Origin: Sphingomonas jeddahensis
GTDB taxonomy: Bacteria; Pseudomonadota; Alphaproteobacteria; Sphingomonadales; Sphingomonadaceae
Length of the DNA stretch: 64,000 nucleotides
Assembly (NCBI RefSeq): GCF_001981525.1
Contig: NZ_MPSB01000002.1
Coordinates: 1-64,000 of the forward strand
Direction: 5' to 3'
Both the position numbers and the translations under genes were made by a program. A model generated the notes under the pieces. That model was not told the DNA's origin and made no database searches. It saw nothing but the letters and a program-made list of their open reading frames with translations. Position 1 is the first letter of the stretch, and the number at the start of each line of letters is the position of its first letter. Below, piece by piece: positions 18,125-27,331 of the stretch.

Positions 18125-19672
18125 ATGCTGCTGAGCGATGTCCCGGTGCAGGCGGCGCACCGGGCGCCGGATCGTGTCGCGGTTCGGCTCGACGAACGTG
18201 CGATCACCTACACCGAGCTAAGGGACGATTGCTGGCGCCTGAGCAATGCATTGCTCCGCATCGCGCAGCCCGGCGATCGGATCGCGATTCTGGCCGAGAA
18301 CTGCCTGGAATATGCGTTATGCTATTACGGCGTGCCTGGCGCCGGAATGACACTTACCTTTCTCAACTACCGTCTTGCACCGGCCGAACTCGCGTGGATC
18401 ATCAACGATGCCGCGCCCAGCGTACTTATCGTGCAAGACAAATATCTCGGCGCCATCCGCACGATCCAACACCAGATCCCCTCCGTCGTCCATCTGATTG
18501 CCCTCGGCGGAGCGCAGGAGGATGCGGCGGACTTCGATGCCTTGCTCGCCACTGGTGCCCCTCAACGGCCATCGCCGCCGAGCGAAGACGCAATGGCGTG
18601 GCTGCTCTACACTTCAGGAACCACCGGCCTGCCAAAGGGAGCGATGCTGACGCACCGCAACGTCATGGCGGCCGTGCTCAACAGCCTGGCGAGTTGGGAC
18701 AAGGAACCAGACTCGCACTATCTGCTCACTTTCCCGATGTACCATGTCGCGGGCTACGGCATGGTAGTGAACCACCTGCGCGCGGCGGAGCTGACCATCC
18801 TGCCGAACTTCGTGCCCGAAGCATTGTTCGACATCATCGAGCGTCACCGCATCACCTCCACGGCCGCTGCTCCGACCATGATCGCGCTGCTGCTCGATCA
18901 TCCCGCGATGCCGCGCTTCGATCTCTCGTCGCTGCGGAACGTCGGCTACGGCGCGTCGGCAATGCCAGCCGCCGTGCTGCTGCGTGCACGGGAGAAATGG
19001 CCGCAAGTACGCTTCGGTACCGGCTTTGGCATGACCGAACTTTCCGGCAACGTCATGTTCCTCACGGCCGACGAGCACGATCGCGCGATCGACGAAGGAT
19101 TGCCGATCCTGAATTCGGTTGGGCGGCAGATGCTGCTGGCGCGCGTGCGCGTGGTGGATGAAGCAATGAACGACGTGACGGTTGGGGCCGAGGGCGAGAT
19201 CGTCGTGAAGGGCGATCAGGTATTGAGCGGCTACTGGCGCAACCCGGAAGCAACCGCGAAAGCTTTCACCAACGGCTGGTTTCACACCGGGGATGTGGGC
19301 CGCTGGGACGCTGATGGCTATCTCACGATCGTCGATCGGAAGAAGGACATGATCGTAACCGGGGGCGAGAACGTCTATCCGCGCGAAGTAGAGGAAGTGC
19401 TATACCGCCATCCCGCCGTGCTCGAAGCGGCGGTGGTCGGCATGGAAGACCCTGTTTGGGGCGAGAGCATCGTCGCGGTCATCGCCACACGCAGCGGCGT
19501 GCGTACCTGTGCCGACACACTGATCCAGCACTGCCGCGATAACATCGCCAGCTACAAGAAGCCAAAGGCGGTCGCCTTTATCAACGAACTACCCAAGAAC
19601 GCGTCGGGCAAGGTGCTCAAGCGTACGCTGCGAGACATGCTCGCGGCGGGAGACCTGGTCCCGGAGCGCTAG
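18125..19672 (+). CDS. AMP-binding acyl-CoA synthetase
   Basis: A 515-residue ANL-superfamily ligase that activates a carboxylic acid as acyl-adenylate and transfers it to CoA. Motifs: YTSGTTGLPKGAMLTHRN (P-loop, residues about 161-178), FGTGFGMTELSGN (A5), GWFHTGDVGRWDADGYL (A7/A8), DRKKDMIVTGGENVYPREVEE and the catalytic lysine near PKNASGKVLKR at the C-terminus. It is closest in layout to long-chain-fatty-acid or substituted-benzoate CoA ligases. The substrate is not readable. GGAGAGG lies just upstream of the ATG. It is divergent from the flavin reductase-LysR pair and is probably part of one acyl-CoA catabolic locus with them. Confidence 0.92.
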   Translation: MLLSDVPVQAAHRAPDRVAVRLDERAITYTELRDDCWRLSNALLRIAQPGDRIAILAENCLEYALCYYGVPGAGMTLTFLNYRLAPAELAWIINDAAPSVLIVQDKYLGAIRTIQHQIPSVVHLIALGGAQEDAADFDALLATGAPQRPSPPSEDAMAWLLYTSGTTGLPKGAMLTHRNVMAAVLNSLASWDKEPDSHYLLTFPMYHVAGYGMVVNHLRAAELTILPNFVPEALFDIIERHRITSTAAAPTMIALLLDHPAMPRFDLSSLRNVGYGASAMPAAVLLRAREKWPQVRFGTGFGMTELSGNVMFLTADEHDRAIDEGLPILNSVGRQMLLARVRVVDEAMNDVTVGAEGEIVVKGDQVLSGYWRNPEATAKAFTNGWFHTGDVGRWDADGYLTIVDRKKDMIVTGGENVYPREVEEVLYRHPAVLEAAVVGMEDPVWGESIVAVIATRSGVRTCADTLIQHCRDNIASYKKPKAVAFINELPKNASGKVLKRTLRDMLAAGDLVPER

Positions 19673-19681
19673 GGTTGGCTT

Positions 19682-20080
19682 CTATCGCGCAAGGTCGCTG
19701 TCGCCACTCCCCGGCGGCAAATCGCTCGGTTCGGCATCGGTCGTTTCGCTCGTCTTGGCTGATCGCTCGGCACGGGCACGGTACAATGCGGATCTAGCAA
19801 GAAGCATGAAGGCGACCGGCGTTGTGCAGGTGATCAGCAGAACGATCAGAACTTCATGAATCGAGAGCCGCGTCCTTAGCACGGAGAAACAAACGATCGA
19901 TGCCAGGACGATCAGCACCGCGCCAAGACTGCTCCCCAGCGTTGGGGCGTGAACTCGATCAAAGAACGTGTGAAGCCGCAGCAGACCCACGGAACCCACC
20001 AGTGTCATGCCCGCGCCGGCGAGCACGAGCAGGCCGACGATCAGTGACCACCAGAGCGGTAAATCAGGCGCCTGGATCAT
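19682..20080 (-). CDS. mrpG: Mrp-type Na+/H+ antiporter subunit G
   Basis: A 132-residue inner-membrane protein with three hydrophobic helices. The diagnostic segment is VGSVGLLRLHTFFDRVHAPTLGSSLGAVLIVLAS, the MnhG/MrpG/PhaG signature. The hydrophilic C-tail is Ser/Asp-rich. The last gene of the mrp operon, it overlaps the mrpF stop by 4 nt (ATGA). The antiporter exports Na+ (or K+) in exchange for protons, for pH and salt homeostasis. Confidence 0.93.
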   Translation of the reverse strand: MIQAPDLPLWWSLIVGLLVLAGAGMTLVGSVGLLRLHTFFDRVHAPTLGSSLGAVLIVLASIVCFSVLRTRLSIHEVLIVLLITCTTPVAFMLLARSALYRARAERSAKTSETTDAEPSDLPPGSGDSDLAR

Positions 20081-20358
20081 TCGATCACCTCACCGCGCAT
20101 AAGAAATTTGGATAGTGCGACCGTGCCGACGAATCCGAGCAGTGCGATGGTGAGGGCGGATTCGAAATATAGCGTCCGTCCTGTCTGAATGCCGAAAGTG
20201 ATCAGCAAGAGCATTGAGTTGGTGAAGAAGGTGTCGAGGCCAAGCACGCGATCCTGCGCCCGCGGCCCGGCGGTCATGCGATAGGCCGCGCACATCATCG
20301 CCAAGCCAAGCATGACCTGCGCACCGGTGATCGCAAGGGCGAGCGCCAGCATTGTCAT
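20077..20358 (-). CDS. mrpF: Mrp-type Na+/H+ antiporter subunit F
   Basis: A 93-residue protein with three transmembrane helices. The motif YRMTAGPRAQDRVLGLDTFFTN is the MrpF/PhaF family core (RxxxGPxxxDRVxALD). The ATG at 20358 is chosen because it overlaps the mrpE stop in an ATGA, as do the other junctions in this operon. A longer ORF to 20484 is an alternative frame of mrpE. It also overlaps mrpG by 4 nt. Confidence 0.92.
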   Translation of the reverse strand: MTMLALALAITGAQVMLGLAMMCAAYRMTAGPRAQDRVLGLDTFFTNSMLLLITFGIQTGRTLYFESALTIALLGFVGTVALSKFLMRGEVIE

Positions 20359-20843
20359 GCCTCGAATATCTCCATGAGCAATGCTTCGTAACGATCCTTG
20401 ATGAGCCGCACCCACACTTCCTCGTCGACCAGGTCCAGCACATGGAGCAACAGGGTGCCGTTGCGGCGATCGAAATCTACCCAAAGGGTGCCGGGCGTGG
20501 CCGTGACGATCAACGCGAGCATTGCCAGCGCCTGACGGTTTTTCAGCGCAATCGGCACCCGAATGAACCCTGCAACGCGATCAGGCTGTCGAAACAGGAT
20601 GACTGCCGCAACCGCCAGGTTTGATCGTGCGATATCCGCGGCAACCAGCCCGGCCAGCTTGAAGATCAGCCGCACGCGTAGCCGGCCGGAGGGTCCAGCG
20701 TCCAAAGCAGCATATGCCTGCATACCTATCAAGGATGCCGCAGCGCCCAGCAGTATCTGTCCAGGCGAAACAGACTGGGTAAGGAGCAACCACAAGGCAA
20801 GCAGCGCCAGCCCGAGAAACGGATGGGGTATCAAGCGGATCAT
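20355..20843 (-). CDS. mrpE: Mrp-type Na+/H+ antiporter subunit E
   Basis: A 162-residue protein. The N-terminus PFLGLALLALWLLLTQSVSPGQILLGAA and the later LIVTATPGTLWVDFDRRNGTLLLHVLD are the MrpE/PhaE family hallmarks (TPGT...V...LLVHVLD). It starts in an ATGA overlap with mrpD and ends in one with mrpF. MrpE helps assemble the complex and is required for activity in characterised systems. Confidence 0.93.
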   Translation of the reverse strand: MIRLIPHPFLGLALLALWLLLTQSVSPGQILLGAAASLIGMQAYAALDAGPSGRLRVRLIFKLAGLVAADIARSNLAVAAVILFRQPDRVAGFIRVPIALKNRQALAMLALIVTATPGTLWVDFDRRNGTLLLHVLDLVDEEVWVRLIKDRYEALLMEIFEA

Positions 20844-22462
20844 GGCCGATCAGCCCGCGCTTGCGTGCGGGACACCCTCAGCACTGCTTCCACATAGCCT
20901 TTTCGGTCAGCCAGCGACTGCCCGGTTCGCTCCATATACCGCATCACCGGGCCGGCGAAGACCATCAGCCCCAGACAGACCGCCAGCAAAAGCCCCACGG
21001 GTACGGCTTCGCTCACGCGAAGGGCGGGGGTCGGCATGTCGGACGGTCCCCAGATCAGGTCAATGCCGGCTCGACTGGTCGCGACGAGGATGGCGAGCCC
21101 CGAACCGATAATAAGCGCGATCAGCAACCAGCTTGTCGGTGGGACGGTTTGTCCGAGGTTGAGCAGCCCGTCGATCATCGCGAACTTGGAAATGAAGCCG
21201 GACAGCGGCGGCAAGCCTGCGATAAGCAGCGCGCAAAAGGCGAAACCCCCACCGATGATCGCAAGGGTGGCCGGGATCACAACCCCCACCTCTGTCTCAA
21301 GCTCATCAGGCGCGCCCGCATATTCATCATCGAACACCGGCTCACCTGCGATCAGCGGATCGTATTCGCGCCGCTCGATCAACTCGATCAGCAGGTAAAA
21401 GGCGCTGACGCCAAGGGTGGAACTGACCAGATAAAATAGCGCCCCCGCGAGTACGTCCCCCTGCCCCGCGCCCACCGCAGCGAGGAGCGTGCCCGCGGAG
21501 ATGATCAGCGAATAGCCGGCCATCCGCTTCAGGGTGCGAACGGCGAGCACGCCGATCATGCCGTAGACGATGGTCGCCATTCCGCCGAACAGCAGCCATT
21601 CCTCTCCAAAATTCGCCGCGCCCCCGTCGTCTCCGCCAAACAGCAGGAGATAAACACGCAGCAGCGCGTACACGCCGACCTTGCTCAGGATCGCGAACAG
21701 CGCGGCGACCGGCGGCGCGGCCGCAGAATAGGTGCGCGAGAGCCAGAACCCCAGGGGATACATCCCGGCCTTGACCAAGAAGGCGATGCCGAGGACCGCC
21801 ATCCCGCTTTGCAGGATCGCCAGGTCGTCTGCGCCCGCTGCGGGAATGCGGTCAGTAAGGTCAGCCATGTTGAGCGTGCCTGTTACCCCGTAGACCAACG
21901 CGGCACCGATCAGGAAAAGCAGCGATGTGGCGACGTTGATCGCGACGTAATGAAGCGCCGCCTTGATCCGTGCCTTGCCCGACCCGTGCAGCAGCAGGCC
22001 GAACGACGCCGCGAGCAGCACTTCGAAGAAGACAAACAGGTTGAACAAATCGCCGGTCAGGAAGGCACCATTGAGCCCCATCAGCTGAAACAGGAACAAT
22101 GAGTGGAACCGCGGGCCGGCTCTATCCCAGCGCGCCGTTGCATAGATGAGGGACGTCAGCCCAAGCGTGCTGGTGAGCGCCAGCATCAATGCCGACAACC
22201 AGTCGAGGACCAGCACGATCCCGAAAGGAGCAGGCCAGTCGCCGACCAAATAGGCCGTGGTGGCACGATGCCCTGCGAAGCCGGCCGAAGCCACCTGTAC
22301 CAGCAGCAGGATCGATACGCCAAGAAGCACGGTGGCAGTGCCCAGCGCCGCGACGCGCTTCGCCAATGCGTGACGCTCCTTGAGAAGCAGGATCGCAGCG
22401 CCGGCCACGAGAGGGAGCAGAACCGGGACGATGATGAGGTGGCGAGCCCAATCCCCGCTCAT
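20840..22462 (-). CDS. mrpD: Mrp-type Na+/H+ antiporter subunit D
   Basis: A 540-residue polytopic membrane protein of the proton-pumping NADH dehydrogenase ND2/ND4/ND5 superfamily. Features: FFEVLLAASFGLLLHGSGK with the conserved Glu of TM5, AFLVKAGMYPLGFWLSRTYSAAAPPVAALFAILSKVGVYALLR with the conserved Lys residues, and a long run of hydrophobic helices. It is one of two large antiporter-like subunits of the Mrp complex. Overlaps mrpC and mrpE by 4 nt each. Confidence 0.93.
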   Translation of the reverse strand: MSGDWARHLIIVPVLLPLVAGAAILLLKERHALAKRVAALGTATVLLGVSILLLVQVASAGFAGHRATTAYLVGDWPAPFGIVLVLDWLSALMLALTSTLGLTSLIYATARWDRAGPRFHSLFLFQLMGLNGAFLTGDLFNLFVFFEVLLAASFGLLLHGSGKARIKAALHYVAINVATSLLFLIGAALVYGVTGTLNMADLTDRIPAAGADDLAILQSGMAVLGIAFLVKAGMYPLGFWLSRTYSAAAPPVAALFAILSKVGVYALLRVYLLLFGGDDGGAANFGEEWLLFGGMATIVYGMIGVLAVRTLKRMAGYSLIISAGTLLAAVGAGQGDVLAGALFYLVSSTLGVSAFYLLIELIERREYDPLIAGEPVFDDEYAGAPDELETEVGVVIPATLAIIGGGFAFCALLIAGLPPLSGFISKFAMIDGLLNLGQTVPPTSWLLIALIIGSGLAILVATSRAGIDLIWGPSDMPTPALRVSEAVPVGLLLAVCLGLMVFAGPVMRYMERTGQSLADRKGYVEAVLRVSRTQARADRP

Positions 22463-22797
22463 TCGCCGTCGTCCCCATCGACATGGTCCGTGCCGGTAAT
22501 CCCGCGCGAGGCAAGCAGCACGACCAGGAGCAGAGCCGTCATGGCAAAGGAAATCACGATCGCGGTAAGCACCAGCGCCTGCGGCAGGGGATCATCATAC
22601 TGGCTGGCTGCGCCGGCGACTGCGCCGACGATCGGCGGGGCATCCACTTTCAGTCGGCCTATCGCGTAGATGAACAGGTTCACGGCATAGGAAAGCAAGG
22701 ACAGGCCGAGGATCACCTGGAATGTGCGCGGGCGAAGGATCAGCCACACGCCGGACGATGTGAGGATCCCGATGCCAAGGGCGAGAACAAGCTCCAT
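22459..22797 (-). CDS. mrpC: Mrp-type Na+/H+ antiporter subunit C
   Basis: A 112-residue protein with three transmembrane helices, homologous to NuoK. Motifs are SSGVWLILRPRTFQVILGLSLLSYAVNLFIYAIG and DPLPQALVLTAIVISFAMTALLLVVL, the classic MrpC signature. The C-tail is acidic. The ATG overlaps the mrpA stop (TGATG), and the stop overlaps the mrpD start. Confidence 0.94.
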   Translation of the reverse strand: MELVLALGIGILTSSGVWLILRPRTFQVILGLSLLSYAVNLFIYAIGRLKVDAPPIVGAVAGAASQYDDPLPQALVLTAIVISFAMTALLLVVLLASRGITGTDHVDGDDGE

Positions 22798-25694
22798 CAG
22801 ATCTGCTCCGGCGCGGGTTCAACAGGCGCTACCTTCTGCCTGAGGGGCGTGCGGATTGATTGATGCGCGATGGCGATGAGGATGACCGCTGTCGCCCCAA
22901 CAACGAGCAGGAACACCCCGAGATCAAACAGCAATGCCGTTGCGATCGGGACCTTTCCGATGATCGGAAGGTCCAGGTAGCGGAACCAAGAGGTCAGGAA
23001 CGGGTAGCCGAAGAGCATTGCAGCCGTGCCTGTGCCGGCGGCGGCGAGAAGTCCGCCCGCCATCCAATTCATCGGACGCACCCGCAGCCGCGACTCCGCG
23101 CTTCTCGTGCCGGCCGCGATATATTGAAGGACCAGCGCGATCGACATGGTCACGCCTGCCGCGAACCCGCCGCCCGGCAGGTCGTGGCCGCGGATCAGCA
23201 GGTAAAGCGCGAAGACGATGATGACCGGAAACAACCACTCGATGATCACGCGCGGCGCCAGCAGATAGTCCGACAGGGTGTCGCCGGGCTCTCTATCTTC
23301 ACCGGCCTCGTCGAAGGCGTCCTGTCGACGCTGCTGCAACGGGCCGCGCACGCTTTCGCCGGCGGGGCGGAAGCGGCGCAGCAGCGAAAAGACCGTGATC
23401 GCAACGATCGCGAGAACCGTGATTTCGCCCAACGTATCGAACGCGCGGAAATCGACCAAAATGACATTCACGACGTTCCGGCCGCCCGCGTCGGCGTAGG
23501 AGTGTTCGATAAAGAAGCGGGAGATCGTATCGGGCAGCGGGCGGGTCATCACGGCAAAGGATACAAGCGCCATGCCCCCGCCGGCGAGGATGGCGATGAG
23601 AAGATCGCGCGCGCGGCGGACCCGCACGCTGGCTGGCGTGTGACGCTCTGGCCATACGTCGGGCAGCCGCTTGGGCAACCAGCGCAGGCCGAGCAGCAGC
23701 AACACCGTGGTGACTGTTTCCACCAGCAATTGCGTGAGCGCCAGATCGGGTGCGGAAAGCCAGACAAAGGTGATGCAGCTTACCATCCCCACGCCGGACA
23801 CGAGCACCACGGCCGCAAGCCGTTGGTATTTCGCTTGCCACGCGCCCGCAATCGCAAGGACGCCGCCGATCACCCACAGGATGCCGAACCCCGGATCGAG
23901 CACGGTACCGTGCCGGCTTCCCAGAGAATATCCGTAGTGTAGGAACGGCAAAACGCCGGCGAGCAACGCGACCATAACGAGGACGCGTAGTTGTGGCTGC
24001 AGCCGGTTGGTGCCGGTGCGTGTCTCCAGCCAACGTGCGCCCGCCACCAGGAAGTAGAGCGCAGCGTCGAACATGCGCCGCCCTTTTAGCAGGCCCACCA
24101 GCGGCGGCGCGCTGATCGCGTTCAACCGGCCGGCGAACAGCACATAGCCCACCGCGCCGAGCACCAGCGCAACCACACTGAGAAACAGCGGTTGGCTGAA
24201 TCCATGCCAGATGGCGAGGCTGTACGCAGGTGTGCTGTCCCCCAGCACGGCATGCGCCGCCAGGCCAAGGATCGGACCAATCGTGATCGCCGGGAAGATC
24301 CCGATGAGCAGACAGGCCAGAACGAGCACTTCGATCGGCACGCGCATCCAGTGCGGCGCTTCGTGTGGGGTGTGCCCAAGCTCGGGCCGTGGGCCGAAGA
24401 AGGTCTGGTGAATGAACCGGACCGAATAGAGCACGCTGAACACCAGCGCCAACGACACCAGGTACGGTAGCGCCTGATCGAGCCAGGTGTCGTTGTAATC
24501 CTCCAGCGCTTCGGCGAGGAGCATTTCCTTTGAAAGAAAGCCGTTGAGCAGCGGGACGCCGGCCATTGCTGCGGCCGCAACCATGGCGAGCGTACCCGTG
24601 ATCGGCATGAAACGGTAGAGGCCGCTCAAGCGACGCAGGTCTCGCGTGCCCGCTTCGTGGTCGATGATTCCGGCTGCCATGAACAGCGATGCCTTGAAAA
24701 AGGCATGGTTCAGCGTGTGGAAGATCGCGGCTACCGCAGCAAGCGGGCTACTGATCCCCAGCAAAAGGGTGATAATCCCGAGATGGCTGATCGTCGAATA
24801 GGCCAGCAGCCCTTTCAGGTCCTGTTGGAAGATCGCCGCCCAGGCACCGACGACTAATGTCGCGACCCCGGTACTAGTGACAATGTAATACCAGGCGTCC
24901 GTGCCGGCGAGCACCGGCCACAGCCGGATCATCACGAAAATTCCCGCCTTCACCATCGTTGCCGAATGAAGATAGGCAGAAACGGGCGTCGGCGCCGCCA
25001 TGGCGTGCGGCAGCCAGAAATGGAACGGAAACTGCGCGCTTTTGCTGAAGGCGCCGATCAGCACCAGTATCAGCGCCGGCATATATAACGGGTGTTGCCG
25101 GATCGCGTCGCCGGAAGCGAGCACGTCTTTGAGATCATAACTCCCAACGATTTTCCCGATCAGCACGACGCCCAGCAGCAGGCATAGTCCGCCGGCCGCA
25201 GTCACGATCAACGCCATGCGAGCGGACGTTCGAGCGCTTTCGTTCTGATGCCAATAGCCAATGAGGAGGAAGGACGTGAGGCTCGTCAGTTCCCAGAAGA
25301 AGGCTAACTGAACCAGGTTCCCGGACAAGACGAGCCCAAGCATCGCGCCCATGAAGGCGAGCAAGAACGAAAAGAACCGGGGCACCGGATCCTGCGATGA
25401 CATGTAGTAGCGGGCATAGATGACGACGAGAAAGCCGATCGCGAGCACGAGACTGGCAAACAGCCATGACAGCCCGTCGAGCCGCAGGACGAGATCCACG
25501 CCAAGCGACGGCAACCACGCAATCCGGCTTTCGAGCACGCGGCCGCCGGCGAGCACGGGATAGAGGCACCCGATAAGCACTGTTCCCGCCAAGGCGGTTG
25601 CGCCGGCAATCAGCCCGGCGGCGTTTCGTGCACCCGTCGATAACAGTGCAACAGCCAGACTGCCCATCAGCGGCAGCATGAGGATTAGCCACAA
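22797..25694 (-). CDS. mrpA: Mrp-type Na+/H+ antiporter subunit A with fused subunit B
   Basis: A 965-residue membrane protein. The first about 500 residues are the ND5-like antiporter core, for example FFWELTSLTSFLLIGYWHQNE, FHFWLPHAMAAPTPVSAYLHSATMVKAG and NHAFFKASLFMAAGIIDHEAGTRD. The middle about 250 residues are the MrpA-specific extension (LRWLPKR, DFRAFDTLGEITVLAI). The last about 160 residues are an MrpB domain (RVIIEWLFPVIIVFALYLLIRGHDLPGGGFAAG). This explains why no separate mrpB gene exists. The operon order is A(B)-C-D-E-F-G on the minus strand, with the promoter presumably in the region upstream of 25694. Confidence 0.94.
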   Translation of the reverse strand: MWLILMLPLMGSLAVALLSTGARNAAGLIAGATALAGTVLIGCLYPVLAGGRVLESRIAWLPSLGVDLVLRLDGLSWLFASLVLAIGFLVVIYARYYMSSQDPVPRFFSFLLAFMGAMLGLVLSGNLVQLAFFWELTSLTSFLLIGYWHQNESARTSARMALIVTAAGGLCLLLGVVLIGKIVGSYDLKDVLASGDAIRQHPLYMPALILVLIGAFSKSAQFPFHFWLPHAMAAPTPVSAYLHSATMVKAGIFVMIRLWPVLAGTDAWYYIVTSTGVATLVVGAWAAIFQQDLKGLLAYSTISHLGIITLLLGISSPLAAVAAIFHTLNHAFFKASLFMAAGIIDHEAGTRDLRRLSGLYRFMPITGTLAMVAAAAMAGVPLLNGFLSKEMLLAEALEDYNDTWLDQALPYLVSLALVFSVLYSVRFIHQTFFGPRPELGHTPHEAPHWMRVPIEVLVLACLLIGIFPAITIGPILGLAAHAVLGDSTPAYSLAIWHGFSQPLFLSVVALVLGAVGYVLFAGRLNAISAPPLVGLLKGRRMFDAALYFLVAGARWLETRTGTNRLQPQLRVLVMVALLAGVLPFLHYGYSLGSRHGTVLDPGFGILWVIGGVLAIAGAWQAKYQRLAAVVLVSGVGMVSCITFVWLSAPDLALTQLLVETVTTVLLLLGLRWLPKRLPDVWPERHTPASVRVRRARDLLIAILAGGGMALVSFAVMTRPLPDTISRFFIEHSYADAGGRNVVNVILVDFRAFDTLGEITVLAIVAITVFSLLRRFRPAGESVRGPLQQRRQDAFDEAGEDREPGDTLSDYLLAPRVIIEWLFPVIIVFALYLLIRGHDLPGGGFAAGVTMSIALVLQYIAAGTRSAESRLRVRPMNWMAGGLLAAAGTGTAAMLFGYPFLTSWFRYLDLPIIGKVPIATALLFDLGVFLLVVGATAVILIAIAHQSIRTPLRQKVAPVEPAPEQI

Positions 25695-26064
25695 CAGGCC
25701 CGAACTAGACGTCGCTATTCACCGCCTCCCGTGAGCTGGCAAGATTCCCTGTCGTCAACAAGGTGGGCTGGCGAGCGGTACCGCGAAACCGCCTACAGCG
25801 CCACCATACGATCGCGCACCTCAAGCGCCGCACGTAGCTTGCGGAGGCGAAACTGCTCCGCGTCCGGCATTGGGCGGCCGTTAATGCGCTGAGGAAGGAA
25901 GATAGATGAGCTCAACGCCGCCAGAACGTGTTGCTGCCCCCGTGAACGTGCGGGAGAGATGCGGACGGCGTTGATATCTGCGACCATCTTATCGGCACCG
26001 TCGCACGCACCAGGGGTGAAGGCCGCCTGATGTCGGGCAGTCAGTCATACACATAGCGTTAGAC
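25695..26064. other. Intergenic region upstream of mrp operon
   Basis: About 370 bp between mrpA and tRNA-Gln. Apart from the weak 64-codon ORF listed separately I see no gene, no clear terminator and no riboswitch fold. It should hold the mrp promoter. Confidence 0.4.
25793..25987 (-). CDS. Doubtful small hypothetical protein
   Basis: A 64-residue ORF. The last 25 residues (MPDAEQFRLRKLRAALEVRDRMVAL) look like a short charged helix and could be a separate 25-residue peptide from the internal ATG. No family is recognised, no clear ribosome binding site is present, and composition alone does not prove coding. Confidence 0.2.
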   Translation of the reverse strand: MVADINAVRISPARSRGQQHVLAALSSSIFLPQRINGRPMPDAEQFRLRKLRAALEVRDRMVAL

Positions 26065-26139
26065 TGGCTGGGGCGGCAGGATTCGAACCTGCGAATGCCG
26101 GTACCAAAAACCGGTGCCTTACCACTTGGCGACGCCCCA
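26065..26139 (-). tRNA. tRNA-Gln (anticodon TTG)
   Basis: The 75-nt cloverleaf on the minus strand has acceptor TGGGGCG/CGCCCCA, a D-arm with GCCAAGTGGTAAGGC, anticodon stem ACCGG/CCGGT around a loop with TTG, T-loop TTCGAAT, discriminator G and encoded CCA. Confidence 0.96.
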
Positions 26140-26186
26140 GCAGAACGCGGGCGCCTATCGTGGGCGCACGCGAAGTGCAATGGTCC

Positions 26187-27269
26187 TTATCCGATCGCGT
26201 GCAACCAACCGTGCGGATCGGGCGCGCGGCCGCGCTGGATCGCGGTCAGCGCGTCGAGGAAACGCTGGGTGGTCTGCCCCGTTCCACCGGAGCCGATGGT
26301 GAAGCCATAGTCCGGTCCCGACACTTGCCCGATGGGCGTCACCACCGCGGCGGTGCCGCAGGCGAAGCTCTCGGTCAGCCGCCCGCTCTCGGCATCGGCC
26401 CGCCACTGGTCGATCGAGTATAGTTCCTCGCGCACAGTCAGCCCGGCATCCCGTGCAAGGCGCAGGATCGAATCGCGGGTGATGCCAGGCAGGATCGTGC
26501 CGGTCAGCGGGGGCGTCTGGATCGAGCCGTCATCGAACACGAAGAAGATGTTCATGCCGCCCAGTTCCTCGATCCAGCGGCGCTCGGCCGCGTCGAGGAA
26601 CACCACCTGGTCGCAGCCGCGGCGGATCGCCTCCTGCTGCGCAACAAGGCTGGTGGCGTAATTGCCGCCGCACTTGGCCGCGCCCGTGCCGCCCGCGCCA
26701 GCGCGCGAATATTCGTGGCTAACCCACAAGGAGACGGGGCGCACGCCGCCTTTCCAATAGGAACCGGCTGAGGATGCGAGCACCATGAAGAGATATTCGG
26801 CTGCCGGCTTCACGCCCAGGAACACCTCGCTCGCGATCATGAACGGGCGCAGGTACAGCGAGCCGCCATCGATCGCCGGGAACCAGTCGGCATCAGCCTT
26901 CACCAGCGCTTCGATCGACCCGATGAACAATTCGTCAGGCAGTTCCGGCATTGCCATGCGGCGGGCGGAATCACGGAAACGTGCGGCATTCGCCTCGGGG
27001 CGGAACAAGGCAACGCTGCCGTCGTCGTGGCGGTACGCCTTCAACCCTTCAAAGATTTCCTGCGCATAATGCAGCACTGCTGTGGCCGGATCGACCGTCA
27101 GCGTCGCGCGTGCGGTGATTTTGGCATCATGCCAGCCTTTGTCCTCGCTCCAACGGATCAACGCCATGTGATCGGTGAACACGCGTCCGAACGCCGGGTC
27201 CGCGATCCGCGTCGCGCGCTCGGTCGCTGGGATCGGCGCAGGGTTTGGCTCGAAAGCGAAAGGCGGCAC
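26187..27269 (-). CDS. ilvE: Branched-chain amino acid aminotransferase
   Basis: A PLP enzyme (fold type IV) for the last step of Ile, Leu and Val synthesis and the first of their breakdown. Group II features: GRVFTDHMALIRWSEDKGWHDAKI, LHYAQEIFEGLKAYRHDDGSVALFRPEANAARF, KCGGNYATSLVAQQEA with the Schiff-base lysine region, and WIEELGGMNIFFVFDDG. The GTG at 27269 is the preferred start (360 aa), since AGGAG lies 7 nt upstream. An upstream ATG at 27338 overlaps the marR-type gene's start and lacks this signal. It is divergent from the MarR-family gene with about 62 bp between start codons, so the two may share control elements. Confidence 0.95.
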   Translation of the reverse strand: MPPFAFEPNPAPIPATERATRIADPAFGRVFTDHMALIRWSEDKGWHDAKITARATLTVDPATAVLHYAQEIFEGLKAYRHDDGSVALFRPEANAARFRDSARRMAMPELPDELFIGSIEALVKADADWFPAIDGGSLYLRPFMIASEVFLGVKPAAEYLFMVLASSAGSYWKGGVRPVSLWVSHEYSRAGAGGTGAAKCGGNYATSLVAQQEAIRRGCDQVVFLDAAERRWIEELGGMNIFFVFDDGSIQTPPLTGTILPGITRDSILRLARDAGLTVREELYSIDQWRADAESGRLTESFACGTAAVVTPIGQVSGPDYGFTIGSGGTGQTTQRFLDALTAIQRGRAPDPHGWLHAIG

Positions 27270-27331
27270 GCGAAAGCTCCTGGCGGGCGCGATTTTGCGC
27301 GCCGTTGACGGGTTGCGATCGGGTAGGGCGG